Shown piece by piece: positions 35,307-44,593 of a stretch of 64,000 nt of DNA. The stretch comes from an uncultured Flavobacteriales bacterium. GTDB taxonomy: Bacteria; Bacteroidota; Bacteroidia; Flavobacteriales_G; Salibacteraceae. Every line of letters starts with the position of its first letter. The stretch's first letter is position 1. Under the pieces are notes generated by a model that had not been told where the DNA came from, did not search any database, and was given only the letters and a program-made list of their open reading frames with translations. Position numbers and translations under genes: made by a program. The DNA lies in assembly GCA_937899835.1 (NCBI GenBank), contig CALCCE010000010.1:1-64000 (forward strand), in the 5' to 3' direction.

Positions 35307-37180
35307 GGGTGCAGGTATTGCCGCCTCCATTCGTTGAGGCACAGCAAGGCCCAAATGCGGTTGGTGTGGTCTTGTGTGCCTTTGAGGTGTTCATCTACTA
35401 CTTGTTGCACTGCCTGGGGCTTCAGCCAATCGCCGATCAACAGACCATCACCTATCAACTGTTCTTGCACAAAAGTTTTCAAATCGTGGCGCAGCCAATG
35501 GTGGAGCGGCATTCCAAACCCTTGCTTTTTGCGTTTCAAAATTTCAGGATCCACGTGTTTCTGCGCCAGCTTTTTCAGCAGGTACTTGGGTGTACCCTTG
35601 TGCAGGTGAATGCGGTTATCGACCTGGCGCGACCACTCCATTAATTCCACATCGAGGAAGGGGGATCTCACTTCCAGGGAATGCGCCATGGAAGACCGGT
35701 CTACCTTCACCAGGTAATCGTTGAGCAAACGGGTTTTCAGCGAGGCGGTAAATAGCTTATCAGCGATTCCGTGACCTTGGGCGCAGTTCCAAACCTGGCT
35801 CAGATGCTGTGCAGCAAAATGAGGACTAAAAGGACCATCGCTTTGATAGAGGTTTGTTTTTTGTTCCGGGTGAAACCCCATTTGACGGTACAACCGCAAC
35901 GCATCTGGCATCTCCGCATAAGTTTGAGTGTTCCCCGGGTTTTCGGCAGAAAGTCCTAGCCGGTGGAGGCCTTTGCCTATCAACACACTGCCTGCTTTTG
36001 CCAAGGGTGCTTGCTTGCGGGATAAAAACAGGTCTGCTTGATGCGCCCAACCGTACTCGTGGTAGCCGCCAAATACTTCATCGCCTCCATCTCCTGAAAG
36101 GGCTACTTTCACCTTTCCGGCGATTTCCTGGCAGACCAACCAAGAAGGAATTAGGCTAGAATCGGCAAAAGGCTCTCCCATGTGGGCCACCAGTTGCGGC
36201 ATCATTTTTATAATGTCAGCTTCGACCACAATTTCATGGTGGTTGGTGTCGTAGCGTTGCGCCAAAGCGCGTGCAAGTGGCAGCTCGTTGTAAGTTTCAT
36301 AATCGAAACCTACCGAAAAAGTATCCAGTTTTCCAATCGTGTGTTGGGCTAAAAGGCTGGTAACCAGACCTGAATCAACGCCTCCGCTGAGAAAAGTACC
36401 GATCGGCACATCCCCGATGGTGCGTTTTACAATGGCTTTTTTAAGTTTCTCTTCCAGGGCTTCCAAGGCTTCCTCGGGCGAAAGGTCCAAGCGCTCCGCT
36501 GTGGAAAGTGACCAAAAGGGAAATTCCTGGTAATCACCGGTTTCGAGCTGCAATTCAAGGCAATGTCCAGGCCGAATTTGTTGCACCTCTTTCCAAATGG
36601 TCTGCGGTTGAGGAACACTCAGTTCCGTCAGGTAATAATCCAGCGCCTGAAAATCGGGGGTAAGTTTTGGGAGGACTTTATTGAGGCCGGGAAGCTCTGA
36701 ACTAAAGTACCACGAGTCTTGGTTCAAGGCACTGTAAAGTGGCTTTTTGCCGAAACGATCACGGGCTGCAAAGGCAATTTTTTCTCGATGGTCTACCAAC
36801 ACGAAGGCAAACATCCCCTCAATGCGGTTCAACAAATTTTGAATGCCCCATTGGCGGTATCCGATGAGTAGTACCTCGGTATCGGAACTGCCCCGAAAAT
36901 GATTTCCTTTGGCTACCAATGCATGCCGCAACTCACGGTAATTGTAAATTTCACCGTTGAAAACCAATACCAATGCACCGTCTTCGGTTAGCATGGGTTG
37001 GTTGCCCGTTTCGGCCAAATCCACGATGCTCAATCGGCGGTGCGCTAATCCGATGTTGTCTTTGATCCAGGTACCACCTGCATTGGGGCCCCGATGGTGA
37101 AGGTGTTGCTGTAGAAGGGAAAGCTGGTTGGGGTCTACGGATTGACCTTTGAAATGGAATATGCCGGCAATGCCACACAT
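35303..37180 (-). CDS. asnB: Asparagine synthase (glutamine-hydrolysing) family protein
   Basis: A 625-residue class II amidotransferase. ATG 37180 gives MCGIAGIFHFKG so the catalytic Cys is residue 2. HHRGPNAGGTW, LAHRRLSIVD and LVFNGEIYNYREL complete the glutaminase half, and the synthetase half shows IGTFLSGGVDSGLVTSLLAQ (PP-loop SGGxDS), FDYETYNELP, DSSLIPSWLV and ALSGDGGDEVFGGYHEYG. It either makes Asn or amidates a sugar carboxylate, since AsnB homologues in polysaccharide clusters often amidate uronic acids. Here the next genes are glycosyltransferases and a UDP-uronate-type epimerase, which favours the second role. It is the first gene of the block. Confidence 0.92.
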   Translation of the reverse strand: MCGIAGIFHFKGQSVDPNQLSLLQQHLHHRGPNAGGTWIKDNIGLAHRRLSIVDLAETGNQPMLTEDGALVLVFNGEIYNYRELRHALVAKGNHFRGSSDTEVLLIGYRQWGIQNLLNRIEGMFAFVLVDHREKIAFAARDRFGKKPLYSALNQDSWYFSSELPGLNKVLPKLTPDFQALDYYLTELSVPQPQTIWKEVQQIRPGHCLELQLETGDYQEFPFWSLSTAERLDLSPEEALEALEEKLKKAIVKRTIGDVPIGTFLSGGVDSGLVTSLLAQHTIGKLDTFSVGFDYETYNELPLARALAQRYDTNHHEIVVEADIIKMMPQLVAHMGEPFADSSLIPSWLVCQEIAGKVKVALSGDGGDEVFGGYHEYGWAHQADLFLSRKQAPLAKAGSVLIGKGLHRLGLSAENPGNTQTYAEMPDALRLYRQMGFHPEQKTNLYQSDGPFSPHFAAQHLSQVWNCAQGHGIADKLFTASLKTRLLNDYLVKVDRSSMAHSLEVRSPFLDVELMEWSRQVDNRIHLHKGTPKYLLKKLAQKHVDPEILKRKKQGFGMPLHHWLRHDLKTFVQEQLIGDGLLIGDWLKPQAVQQVVDEHLKGTQDHTNRIWALLCLNEWRRQYLHP

Positions 37181-37189
37181 GTACTGCGG

Positions 37190-37224
37190 CAAATATAGCG
37201 CAAAAGCCGAGCGACTGCTGCAAA
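37190..37224 (-). promoter_or_regulatory. Promoter of the asnB glycan block
   Basis: On the minus strand TATATTTG (37197-37190) is an exact TAnnTTTG box, and TTTG (37224-37221) lies 23 bases upstream as a -33 element. The box ends nine bases before the asnB ATG, so the leader would be only about five bases. Confidence 0.6.
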
Positions 37225-37362
37225 CCATTTTACCTTCTCAACATGCATCTGTTTGTGTGATTATTACGTACAAGCCTTGGGACAACAATTTAATGCTCAT
37301 TTTGCGACTCTGAAGCTTGCTTGAGGCAACTGAATTGCTGAAAAAGAGCAAATGATTAATCT

Positions 37363-37370
37363 TAACTTTG
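37363..37370 (+). promoter_or_regulatory. -7 promoter box for the PKD surface protein
   Basis: TAACTTTG matches TAnnTTTG exactly and ends 16 bases before the ATG at 37387. A TTG at 37335-37337 is 25 bases upstream, slightly further than usual. Confidence 0.5.
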
Positions 37371-37386
37371 TGCAAAGGCTGCTTTC

Positions 37387-40300
37387 ATGGCATTCATGAG
37401 TGACGTTTTAAGATGGTTATTAGTGGGGCTGGCAGTGCTTGCCGGTGGAATAGAGGCAACCAGCCAATGCCTGGTAGCTGACTTTACGGTGCTCGACACG
37501 GTTTGTCCCGATGCGGCTATTGTTCCTACCAACAATTCAACTGCTGGTTTGACCTATGTGTGGGATGCCTGTGCTGGCGACCTCCAACAAACCCCTACCA
37601 TTACCAATCTTGGCGCCTTACAAAGTGCCTTCAGCAATCCTCGGAGTATTTCCATTGGCTACGATGGCAATGAATGGTATGGGTTTATCAAAAACATCGG
37701 CGGAGGTGGTTTGATCAATTGTATTCGCTTTGGGAACGACCTGAGCAATCCACCAACCGATACCAGTTATGTGCTAGGCACAGGTTTAAATTCCGTGTTG
37801 GGACAAATTCGATTCCGGGAAGAGGGCGGCAATTGGTATGGCCTCACCACCAACCTTGGAGGTAACTTACTGCGCCTCGATTTTGGAAACAGTTTGGGCA
37901 ATGTACCTACCCTGGTAGATTTAGGAGATTTCAATGGCCTTTCGGTTGCTGCTGCCAGCCTTCAGATCAAGCAATGGGGCGATACGGTGTTTACGATACT
38001 CACCAACCACAACACCAATACCCTCACGGTGGTGCAGCAAACCCAATCCATCCTGGCTCCGGTAGATACGTTCTACAATGTGTCGATACCAACAGCTATC
38101 GTCAATGGGGCCACCAACATTGAGTTGGTGCGCGACAGTTGTGGCTGGGTGGGCTTTACCGGATTGCAGTTCAACAGCCGACTTCTTCGCATCGATTTTG
38201 GAAGCAGCCTTACCAATACTCCGGTTGGAACCGATTTTAGCAATCTTTTAGGAACGATTAACACGCCTATCAATGTGGCGGTGGCTCAGGACGGCGACCA
38301 ACGGTATTTGTTTGTTCGTAACCGTTTTGCGGGTGTCACTAAAATTAACTTCGGTGACAGTTATCGGAATCCGATACAGTCCAGTACCAGCCTGGGAAAC
38401 TTTGGCGGGGTCCTCAGTGGTAGCAACGACTGGATGGACTACGCCAAGTTTGGAAGTCGGCACTACGTTTTTACAGGCAATGGCTCCAACAACCTGCTGC
38501 GCATTGATTTTCCGGATACTTGCCTGAATTCACCAGCTACCGTCACGGGTTTTGCTCCCGCTATTGTGATCGGCAATCCAGGAACTACTATCCTGGAAAT
38601 GGCAGCCATTGATTCCAATGGCAATGCCGTATACGCTGTAGATACCTTGGTACAAACCGCTGGTCCTGATGCTCAGTTTGCGGTAAATAACCTTTGTGCC
38701 GATCAAAATTCTGCTTTTACGGATGGTTCAGTGCCCGGTTCGGGTACCCTCAATTTTTGGAAATGGCAATTTGGCGATGGCGACAGCTCTTCACTGACCG
38801 ATCCCATCCACCTCTACCTCAACCCTGGGGCCTACACCCTCAGCTTGGAGGTAGGCAATTCTTTTGGTTGCCGCGATACCGCTACGCAAAATCTGCAGTT
38901 ACAGTTTTCGCCCACCGCGGCCTTTTCTGGTGCACCTGCTTGCGAAGGAGATACGGTAGTGCTGCAAAATACCAGTGCCATTGGAGGTGGCAGCATCAGT
39001 ACTTATGCCTGGACGGATGTTGAGGGCAACCAGTTTAGCGGAGTGAATCCCGCGATCACTTTCGATACAGCGGGAAATTTACCGCTTCAATTGATCGTTA
39101 CCAGCGATTCGGGTTGTATTGATTCGGTGACCAATGTGCTTTCCAGCCTGGCGCGACCGGCAGCTCAATTTTCTGTGGAAAGAGGATGTGAAGGCGACAC
39201 CACCTTATTGCTCAACCAAACCACCCTCGATGGGTCGGCCACTATTGCGGGCTATTCCTGGGATTTGGGCGACCTTACTACCTCTACTTCGGTTTCTCCC
39301 GAGCACCTTTATGCAGATACCGGCAATTACCTGGTCACATTCGTTGCTACTTCGAACAATGGTTGTGCGGACAGCATTGCCTCCTTGATTCGAATTGCCA
39401 ACCGGCCCGATCCAGACTTCTCCATCATGCCTGATTTGGTATGCCTGGGAGACAGCATTCAATTCAACGATTCTACAGTGGCCGCCATAGATACTTTAAC
39501 GGGATGGAACTGGAATTTTGGTACCGGAGACAGTTCTTTGCTCCAAAATCCGCTGATGTCCTTTGATACCGCAGGCGTTTTTCCGGTAACGCTCACTGCA
39601 ACCGTTGGTTCTGGTTGTGATTCTTCCATTACCAAAAGTTTTGAGGTGCGTCCCTTACCAGTACCCGCCTTTTCGGTGGCCAACCGCTGTTTGAACAGCG
39701 GCACGTTGTTTACCGATATTTCTACTGTGGCTTCGGGTGATTCCATCGTGGGATGGAATTGGAATTTTGGCGATGCACAAAGCGATACAGCCCAAAATCC
39801 GATGAACAATTATTTGCAATCGGGAGATTATGCAGTGAGCTTAGAGCTTACTACCGCTCTGGGTTGCTCTGCTGTAGATTCGGTTCCCGTTTACATTTTC
39901 GGTCTGCCAACGGTAGCCTTTTCCAATAGTTTTCTGTGTTCGGGCATTCCTGCCGATTTCTTCGATCAAGCCGTGGCCGATAGTGGGGACGCTTTAAATA
40001 CTTGGCGTTGGCAGTTCGATAACCTGGTTTCGGGCAGTTCTGATACGCTTTTCGGTCCGTTTACCACGGTTACTTTCGATACCGGCGTGGTACATGTAGT
40101 GACCCTAACCGTAATTTCGGATGAAGGCTGCGAGAATTCTGCTCAATCTACACTTACCGTCAATCAGAGTCCCACTGCAGGGTTCGATTTTTTGCAGGCC
40201 TGCGATGGGGAGGCAACCCAATTTGTCAACGAAAGCACGGGCAATAACCTCAACTACTTGTGGGATTTTAACATCGGGCTCAACAGTACCCTCGAAAATC

Positions 40301-41484
40301 CTGCTTTTCTGTTCGATTCCAGTGGTACCTATCCGGTGCGCCTTATCACTTTTGATGTTGGAACTACCTGTTCCGATACGGTAAGTTTGCCCGTTTCGGT
40401 TTTTCCGAGTCCGGTAGCCAACATTGCAACTACCAATTCGTCTACCGCTTGTTTGGGCATCCCAATGATGTTTGCTGACTCCAGTTTCGTGCTGGGCGAT
40501 AGCATCACGCAAGTTCAGTGGACGGTTTTTAGGGGCGATACCTTTGTGGGGCCCGAGGCTACCATCACCTTCAACGATACTGCCCTGCAATTGGTGAGTT
40601 TGTTGGTAACCACCAGCAACGGTTGTCAGGATTCTACCAGCCAAACCGTGAGTGTTAGTCCTTTACCTACCAGTGATTTTACCTTTTCTCCCGAATTTGG
40701 TGTGCCACCATTAGATGTGAGCTTCACCAACCTTTCTACCGGAGGAAACAGCTACAATTGGAATTTTGGCGATGGCAATCAAGCCAATGGTTTGGCGCCA
40801 TTGTACCAGTACACCGATACCGGAATTTTTGACATTCAACTCATCGTTACCAACGCTTTCGGGTGCCAGGATTCTAATAGCCGTATCATTAAAGTCATTC
40901 AACCCGTATTGGACATTGCGGTCACCAATCTGAAGACGCAGGTGCAGAACGGATTTTATACCTTAAACGCAGACCTTTCCAACCTTGGAACGCGTGAAAT
41001 CACCACGGTAGATTTATTGATAGAGCCGGCCAATGGTTCCCGAATCCGGGAGCAGTGGGTAGGCAGTCTGGCCAGTGGGGAGCAGATCAATTATACGTTT
41101 GCCGCCAGTTTTGCGCTGGTTGATGGCGAGACTCCGGTATATGCCTGTGTTACAGCAGTAGACCCCAATGGCGAAACGGACGATGTGCCCGAAAACAACC
41201 GACAATGTGCCTTGGAAGTAAGCACCTTATCCTTGGTTAAGCCCTTTCCCAACCCTGCAACCGATCAGGTGACCCTAAGTTTATTTTTGCCCTTTCGGGA
41301 AACGGTTGAGGTGCGGGTATACAACCAACTTGGGCAGTTGAAAACCATTGTTTTCGAAGGTAGCCTAAGCGAAGGACGAACTGATCTGCTGCTACCATTA
41401 GCCGACTATGCAGGAGGCACGTATCATTTTGCAGTGTATTACCGCGACCAGGTAGAGGTGCTCCCCTTTGTGAAGGTTGAGTAA
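37387..41484 (+). CDS. Secreted nine-PKD surface protein with T9SS type A tail
   Basis: A 1365-residue exported protein. Residues 1 to about 27 are a signal peptide. About 70-410 contain five copies of a beta-propeller-like repeat (for example LLRIDFGSSLTNTP). From about 430 to 1170 nine PKD domains follow, each with a WxWxFGDG-like core (KWQFGDGDSS, WNWNFGDAQS, YNWNFGDGNQ) and a final GC pair preceding the strand. Residues 1172-1280 form a CARDB-like domain (DIAVTNLKTQVQNGF to AVDPNGETDDVPENN), and the end is a T9SS type A sorting domain (KPFPNPATDQVTLSLFLPF, then GTYHFAVYYRD). T9SS exports such proteins and attaches them to the surface. It is likely an adhesin or glycan-binding protein. The domain list is secure; the ligand is not. 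Confidence 0.9.
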   Translation: MAFMSDVLRWLLVGLAVLAGGIEATSQCLVADFTVLDTVCPDAAIVPTNNSTAGLTYVWDACAGDLQQTPTITNLGALQSAFSNPRSISIGYDGNEWYGFIKNIGGGGLINCIRFGNDLSNPPTDTSYVLGTGLNSVLGQIRFREEGGNWYGLTTNLGGNLLRLDFGNSLGNVPTLVDLGDFNGLSVAAASLQIKQWGDTVFTILTNHNTNTLTVVQQTQSILAPVDTFYNVSIPTAIVNGATNIELVRDSCGWVGFTGLQFNSRLLRIDFGSSLTNTPVGTDFSNLLGTINTPINVAVAQDGDQRYLFVRNRFAGVTKINFGDSYRNPIQSSTSLGNFGGVLSGSNDWMDYAKFGSRHYVFTGNGSNNLLRIDFPDTCLNSPATVTGFAPAIVIGNPGTTILEMAAIDSNGNAVYAVDTLVQTAGPDAQFAVNNLCADQNSAFTDGSVPGSGTLNFWKWQFGDGDSSSLTDPIHLYLNPGAYTLSLEVGNSFGCRDTATQNLQLQFSPTAAFSGAPACEGDTVVLQNTSAIGGGSISTYAWTDVEGNQFSGVNPAITFDTAGNLPLQLIVTSDSGCIDSVTNVLSSLARPAAQFSVERGCEGDTTLLLNQTTLDGSATIAGYSWDLGDLTTSTSVSPEHLYADTGNYLVTFVATSNNGCADSIASLIRIANRPDPDFSIMPDLVCLGDSIQFNDSTVAAIDTLTGWNWNFGTGDSSLLQNPLMSFDTAGVFPVTLTATVGSGCDSSITKSFEVRPLPVPAFSVANRCLNSGTLFTDISTVASGDSIVGWNWNFGDAQSDTAQNPMNNYLQSGDYAVSLELTTALGCSAVDSVPVYIFGLPTVAFSNSFLCSGIPADFFDQAVADSGDALNTWRWQFDNLVSGSSDTLFGPFTTVTFDTGVVHVVTLTVISDEGCENSAQSTLTVNQSPTAGFDFLQACDGEATQFVNESTGNNLNYLWDFNIGLNSTLENPAFLFDSSGTYPVRLITFDVGTTCSDTVSLPVSVFPSPVANIATTNSSTACLGIPMMFADSSFVLGDSITQVQWTVFRGDTFVGPEATITFNDTALQLVSLLVTTSNGCQDSTSQTVSVSPLPTSDFTFSPEFGVPPLDVSFTNLSTGGNSYNWNFGDGNQANGLAPLYQYTDTGIFDIQLIVTNAFGCQDSNSRIIKVIQPVLDIAVTNLKTQVQNGFYTLNADLSNLGTREITTVDLLIEPANGSRIREQWVGSLASGEQINYTFAASFALVDGETPVYACVTAVDPNGETDDVPENNRQCALEVSTLSLVKPFPNPATDQVTLSLFLPFRETVEVRVYNQLGQLKTIVFEGSLSEGRTDLLLPLADYAGGTYHFAVYYRDQVEVLPFVKVE
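37681..38559 (+). repeat. Five degenerate propeller-like repeats in the PKD protein
   Basis: In-frame protein repeats at about 37681-37780, 37840-37926, 38151-38252, 38308-38409 and 38464-38559. Each carries a strand ending L-R-I/L-D-F-G followed by a short SLxNxP turn: FGNDLSNPP, FGNSLGNVP, FGSSLTNTP, FGDSYRNPI, FPDTCLNSP. Spacing is about 52-105 residues; the DNA itself is diverged. Confidence 0.7.
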
Positions 41485-41534
41485 TGGGCTCGTGTGATGG
41501 ATAACCTATCTTTAGTGCGCTTCCATAGCCTGAC

Positions 41535-42881
41535 ATGTCGGTAAATCGCAACATTTTCTACACCTTCTTTTCTCAGATTCCAACGCAGATTCTGAGTTTT
41601 CTTTCCGGCCTGTTTTTGGTCAACCTCATTGGTGCAGAGGGCAGGGGAGTATACGGAATCATCTTAGCCAACATCGATCTGTTTGCTTTTTTCATGGGTG
41701 TGAGTGTGAATAGCGGTCTCGCTTATTTCATTCCCAACGAAAAAATTCCCCGCCGAAAAATGTTTGGCCTGTCCCTGGTCATTGTCTTTTTGGGGTCGAT
41801 TGTAACGGCAATCCTATTGTGGGCCCTCTATGGAAGCCGATTTGCAGCTTACGTTTTTACGGAAAATCACGCTACCGCCTATTTCTTTGCCATTGTTTTT
41901 GCGGGTTTTGGATTAACCGTCATCAACACCCTGTTTACCGGCTTGTTTCAGGGCCTAAAACGGTTCCGACTGATCAATCAGGTCAACATTGGCAATTCAA
42001 TCCTAAACCTTACAGTATTCGGCGGAAGTTTTGCATTAGATCATTACGGCTATTTGGAGCTGACGGTCAAAGAAGCTTTAGATCTAACCATTTTTATTTT
42101 GGCCGCTAATACGCTGATTTGGTTGGTGGCCTACCTGCGATCCGTGCGTTGGCTACCCGATTTTCGCTTAGACCTCAAAAGCGTTTGGAAACCCTATTTT
42201 GCTTACATCGGTCCCGGGCACCTTTCGGCGATGATCAACTTTTTCAACTACCGGCTCGACCTTTGGGTGTTGGAATACTATTACACCTCGGCGGATGTTG
42301 GTATTTACGCCATTGCTGTTGGTTTGGCACAACGGCTATGGATCTTGCCCAATGCCATGAGCTTGGTCTTGATGCCGCACCTTTCGGGAAAGCAGCCGGG
42401 CGAGGCCCTCGACGAACTTCGTTTGCTCACCAGGGTCAACAATAGCCTTTTGCTGCTCGCGATGTTCATTGCAGTGCCCATCAGTTTTATCTTTTTTCCG
42501 TTGGCCTACGGGGCCGAATTTAGTGCTTCGGTGTTGCCGTTTCAACTCTTGCTACCCGGGATATTTTTCTCTTGTGTGGCGCGAATTTTTTCCGTCTACC
42601 TCTCTGCTTGCGGTTTGGTGCGTTTCAACCTCAATGCCACCGTCATCGGATTGGTTGTCACATTTGTATTTGACTTTTGGTTGATACCGCTTTACGGTGC
42701 CATTGGAGCCGGTTTGGCTACTACCGCTACCTATTTCTCCATGTTTGCATACACCTATTATCAAATTCATCGGCATGCGGGTATCGGCTGGGAGGGCCTC
42801 GGGGTTCTTGGAAAAGCTGATTTAGGCCGGATGAAAGGCTTTTTTCAAGGGAAAGGCATTTCCGGTAAATCCAGTAATTAA
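41535..42881 (+). CDS. Second lipid-linked oligosaccharide flippase-like protein
   Basis: A 448-residue protein with about 12-14 membrane helices. The start NRNIFYTFFSQIPTQILSFL and LSGLFLVNLIGAEGRGVYGI are the usual opening of Wzx-type polysaccharide transporters, and LVLMPHLSGKQPGEALDELR, followed by FFPLAYGAEFSASVLPFQLL, is typical of the second half. It is shorter than the flippase at 2914 and not closely similar to it, so the two probably move different glycans. A one-mismatch -7 box (TATCTTTA, 41507-41514) precedes it. Flanked by a T9SS protein and a WbpB-like oxidoreductase. Confidence 0.82.
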   Translation: MSVNRNIFYTFFSQIPTQILSFLSGLFLVNLIGAEGRGVYGIILANIDLFAFFMGVSVNSGLAYFIPNEKIPRRKMFGLSLVIVFLGSIVTAILLWALYGSRFAAYVFTENHATAYFFAIVFAGFGLTVINTLFTGLFQGLKRFRLINQVNIGNSILNLTVFGGSFALDHYGYLELTVKEALDLTIFILAANTLIWLVAYLRSVRWLPDFRLDLKSVWKPYFAYIGPGHLSAMINFFNYRLDLWVLEYYYTSADVGIYAIAVGLAQRLWILPNAMSLVLMPHLSGKQPGEALDELRLLTRVNNSLLLLAMFIAVPISFIFFPLAYGAEFSASVLPFQLLLPGIFFSCVARIFSVYLSACGLVRFNLNATVIGLVVTFVFDFWLIPLYGAIGAGLATTATYFSMFAYTYYQIHRHAGIGWEGLGVLGKADLGRMKGFFQGKGISGKSSN

Positions 42882-42920
42882 GTCCTTGAATGGAGGTTAT
42901 TTACAATTGATGAAACCTCG

Positions 42921-42943
42921 TATCTTTGCGAACTTTGGAGGAG
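42921..42943 (+). promoter_or_regulatory. Promoter box and strong ribosome-binding site for the Gfo/Idh gene
   Basis: TATCTTTG (42921-42928) matches TAnnTTTG exactly; GGAGGAG (42937-42943) lies six bases before the ATG at 42950. Such a full Shine-Dalgarno is rare in this window, where most genes have none. Confidence 0.6.
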
Positions 42944-42949
42944 TAGCGC

Positions 42950-43966
42950 ATGACCATTCGTTTTGGCATTGTAGGGTGCGGATATATTGCCAACCGGCAC
43001 GCCCGGCACATAGTAGACCATCCCGGGGCACAATTGATTTCGGCATTCGATATCGATGCAGATAAGTGCGAAAAATATTCCAGCGAATACGGAGCAAAGC
43101 CATCGGCCACCCTTCAAGAATTGGTCTCCCATCCGGAGATTGATATTCTCACCATTTGTACTCCAAATGGCAACCACCACGAAATCGCCATTCAAGCATT
43201 GGAAGGTGGAAAGCACGTGTTGGTAGAAAAGCCCATGGCCCTTAGTAAGGCGCAATGCCAGCAAATGATTGCTGCTGCTGAATCCAACGATCGTTTGCTG
43301 TTTGTGGTCAAACAAAACCGCTTTAACCCTCCGGTACAAGCCCTCAAGCGGCTCATTGATGAGAATCGCCTGGGTAAGTTGTACATGGTGAACCTCAACT
43401 GCTACTGGAACCGGAACGAAGCTTATTACACTAACTCTGCCTGGAAAGGCACCAAAGACTTGGACGGCGGAACGCTGTTCACGCAATTCAGCCATTTCGT
43501 TGATATCTTTTATTACCTCTTCGGCGATATCGAGCCATTGAGTGGTGTCATTGCCAATCAGAATCACCAGGGACTGATTGAGTTTGAAGATACCGGGTGT
43601 TTTACATTCCGTTTCAACAGTGGAGCCCTTGGCAACTTTGCTTATACTACTGCTGCTTACGATCGGAACATGGAAGGTTCCATCTCGGTTTTTGCTGAAA
43701 ATGCTACGATAAAGATCGGTGGAAAGTACCTCAACACCATCGACTATCAGGCCACCAACGGTTTCAACATCAGTGATCTGCCAATTTCTGGCCCGGCCAA
43801 TAACTACGGGCACTACGAAGGATCCATGTCCAATCACGATAAGATCATTCACAATGTGGTAGAAACCCTCAACGGGCGCGAGTCAATCATGACCAATGCC
43901 CATGAGGGAATGAAGGTGGTAGAGATCATTGAGAAGTTTTACCGGATTGGTGAACTGCGGTCTTGA
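42950..43966 (+). CDS. Gfo/Idh/MocA oxidoreductase, WbpB/WlbA-like
   Basis: A 338-residue NAD-dependent sugar oxidoreductase. RFGIVGCGYIANRHARHI is the Rossmann site, LTICTPNGNHHEIAIQAL and HVLVEKPMALSK carry the family EKP, VVKQNRFNPPVQALKRLI and DLDGGTLFTQFSHFVDIFYY contain the conserved Asp/His region of UDP-GlcNAcA 3-dehydrogenases such as WlbA and WbpB. Together with a 6-dehydrogenase, a DegT aminotransferase and an acetyltransferase (all in the operon at 5152-10484) it would complete a WbpA-B-E-D route to a 2,3-diacetamido uronate. This link is inferred from family, not shown by position, since the genes are about 33 kb apart. Confidence 0.85.
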   Translation: MTIRFGIVGCGYIANRHARHIVDHPGAQLISAFDIDADKCEKYSSEYGAKPSATLQELVSHPEIDILTICTPNGNHHEIAIQALEGGKHVLVEKPMALSKAQCQQMIAAAESNDRLLFVVKQNRFNPPVQALKRLIDENRLGKLYMVNLNCYWNRNEAYYTNSAWKGTKDLDGGTLFTQFSHFVDIFYYLFGDIEPLSGVIANQNHQGLIEFEDTGCFTFRFNSGALGNFAYTTAAYDRNMEGSISVFAENATIKIGGKYLNTIDYQATNGFNISDLPISGPANNYGHYEGSMSNHDKIIHNVVETLNGRESIMTNAHEGMKVVEIIEKFYRIGELRS

Positions 43967-44008
43967 GGCATCCTTTTCTGTGAGGTCGATCCCCAACTTT
44001 CAATCGCC

Positions 44009-44593
44009 ATGAAATCCTTTGTTTTTGCCACCAACAATCCAAACAAGCTCTCCGAAATTCGATCTATGTTGGATGGGCATTTTAAGGTGCTGAGCCTAAA
44101 AGATGTGGACATTCAAACCGAAATTCCCGAAACGGGCGATACCCTGGAAGCCAATGCATTGGAAAAGGCGCGATTCATCTACGATCGGGTGAAGCTGCCT
44201 TGTTTTTCCGATGATACCGGCCTGGAAATCGATGCCTTGCAAGGGCGCCCGGGGGTGTATTCTGCCCGCTACGCCGGACCGAATTGCTCGCCCGATGACA
44301 ACATGGAAAAAGTGTTGGGCGAAATGCAAAAGGCCACGCAAAGAGCTGCGCGGTTCAGAACGGTCATAGCACTCATTGAGGACGAGAAGGAAACACTTTT
44401 TGAAGGTGCGGTCAATGGCGCTATTTTGACCGAGAAGCAAGGAGAGAAAGGCTTCGGCTATGATCCAATCTTTCAACCCGAAGGTGAAACACAAAGTTTT
44501 GCTGAAATGTCTGCCGAAGCCAAAAATGCCATCAGCCACCGCGGAAGGGCCACCCGTAAGTTGGCCGAATTTCTTCTGGCGTCCGTCTCTTGA
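44009..44593 (+). CDS. rdgB: XTP/dITP diphosphatase (RdgB/HAM1)
   Basis: A 194-residue housekeeping nucleotide pyrophosphatase that removes non-canonical purine nucleotides (dITP, XTP). FVFATNNPNKLSEIRSML starts the protein with the substrate-binding TNNxxK, CFSDDTGLEIDALQGRPGVY holds the catalytic Asp residues, GFGYDPIFQPEG and ISHRGRATRKL complete the family set. Length matches the family. It ends one base before the stop of the convergent D-Ala-D-Ala ligase gene. Confidence 0.96.
   Translation: MKSFVFATNNPNKLSEIRSMLDGHFKVLSLKDVDIQTEIPETGDTLEANALEKARFIYDRVKLPCFSDDTGLEIDALQGRPGVYSARYAGPNCSPDDNMEKVLGEMQKATQRAARFRTVIALIEDEKETLFEGAVNGAILTEKQGEKGFGYDPIFQPEGETQSFAEMSAEAKNAISHRGRATRKLAEFLLASVS

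Noticed and set aside
37387-41484. Large tandem DNA repeat
   Set aside because: The PKD units share protein motifs but are diverged in DNA; this is normal domain duplication.
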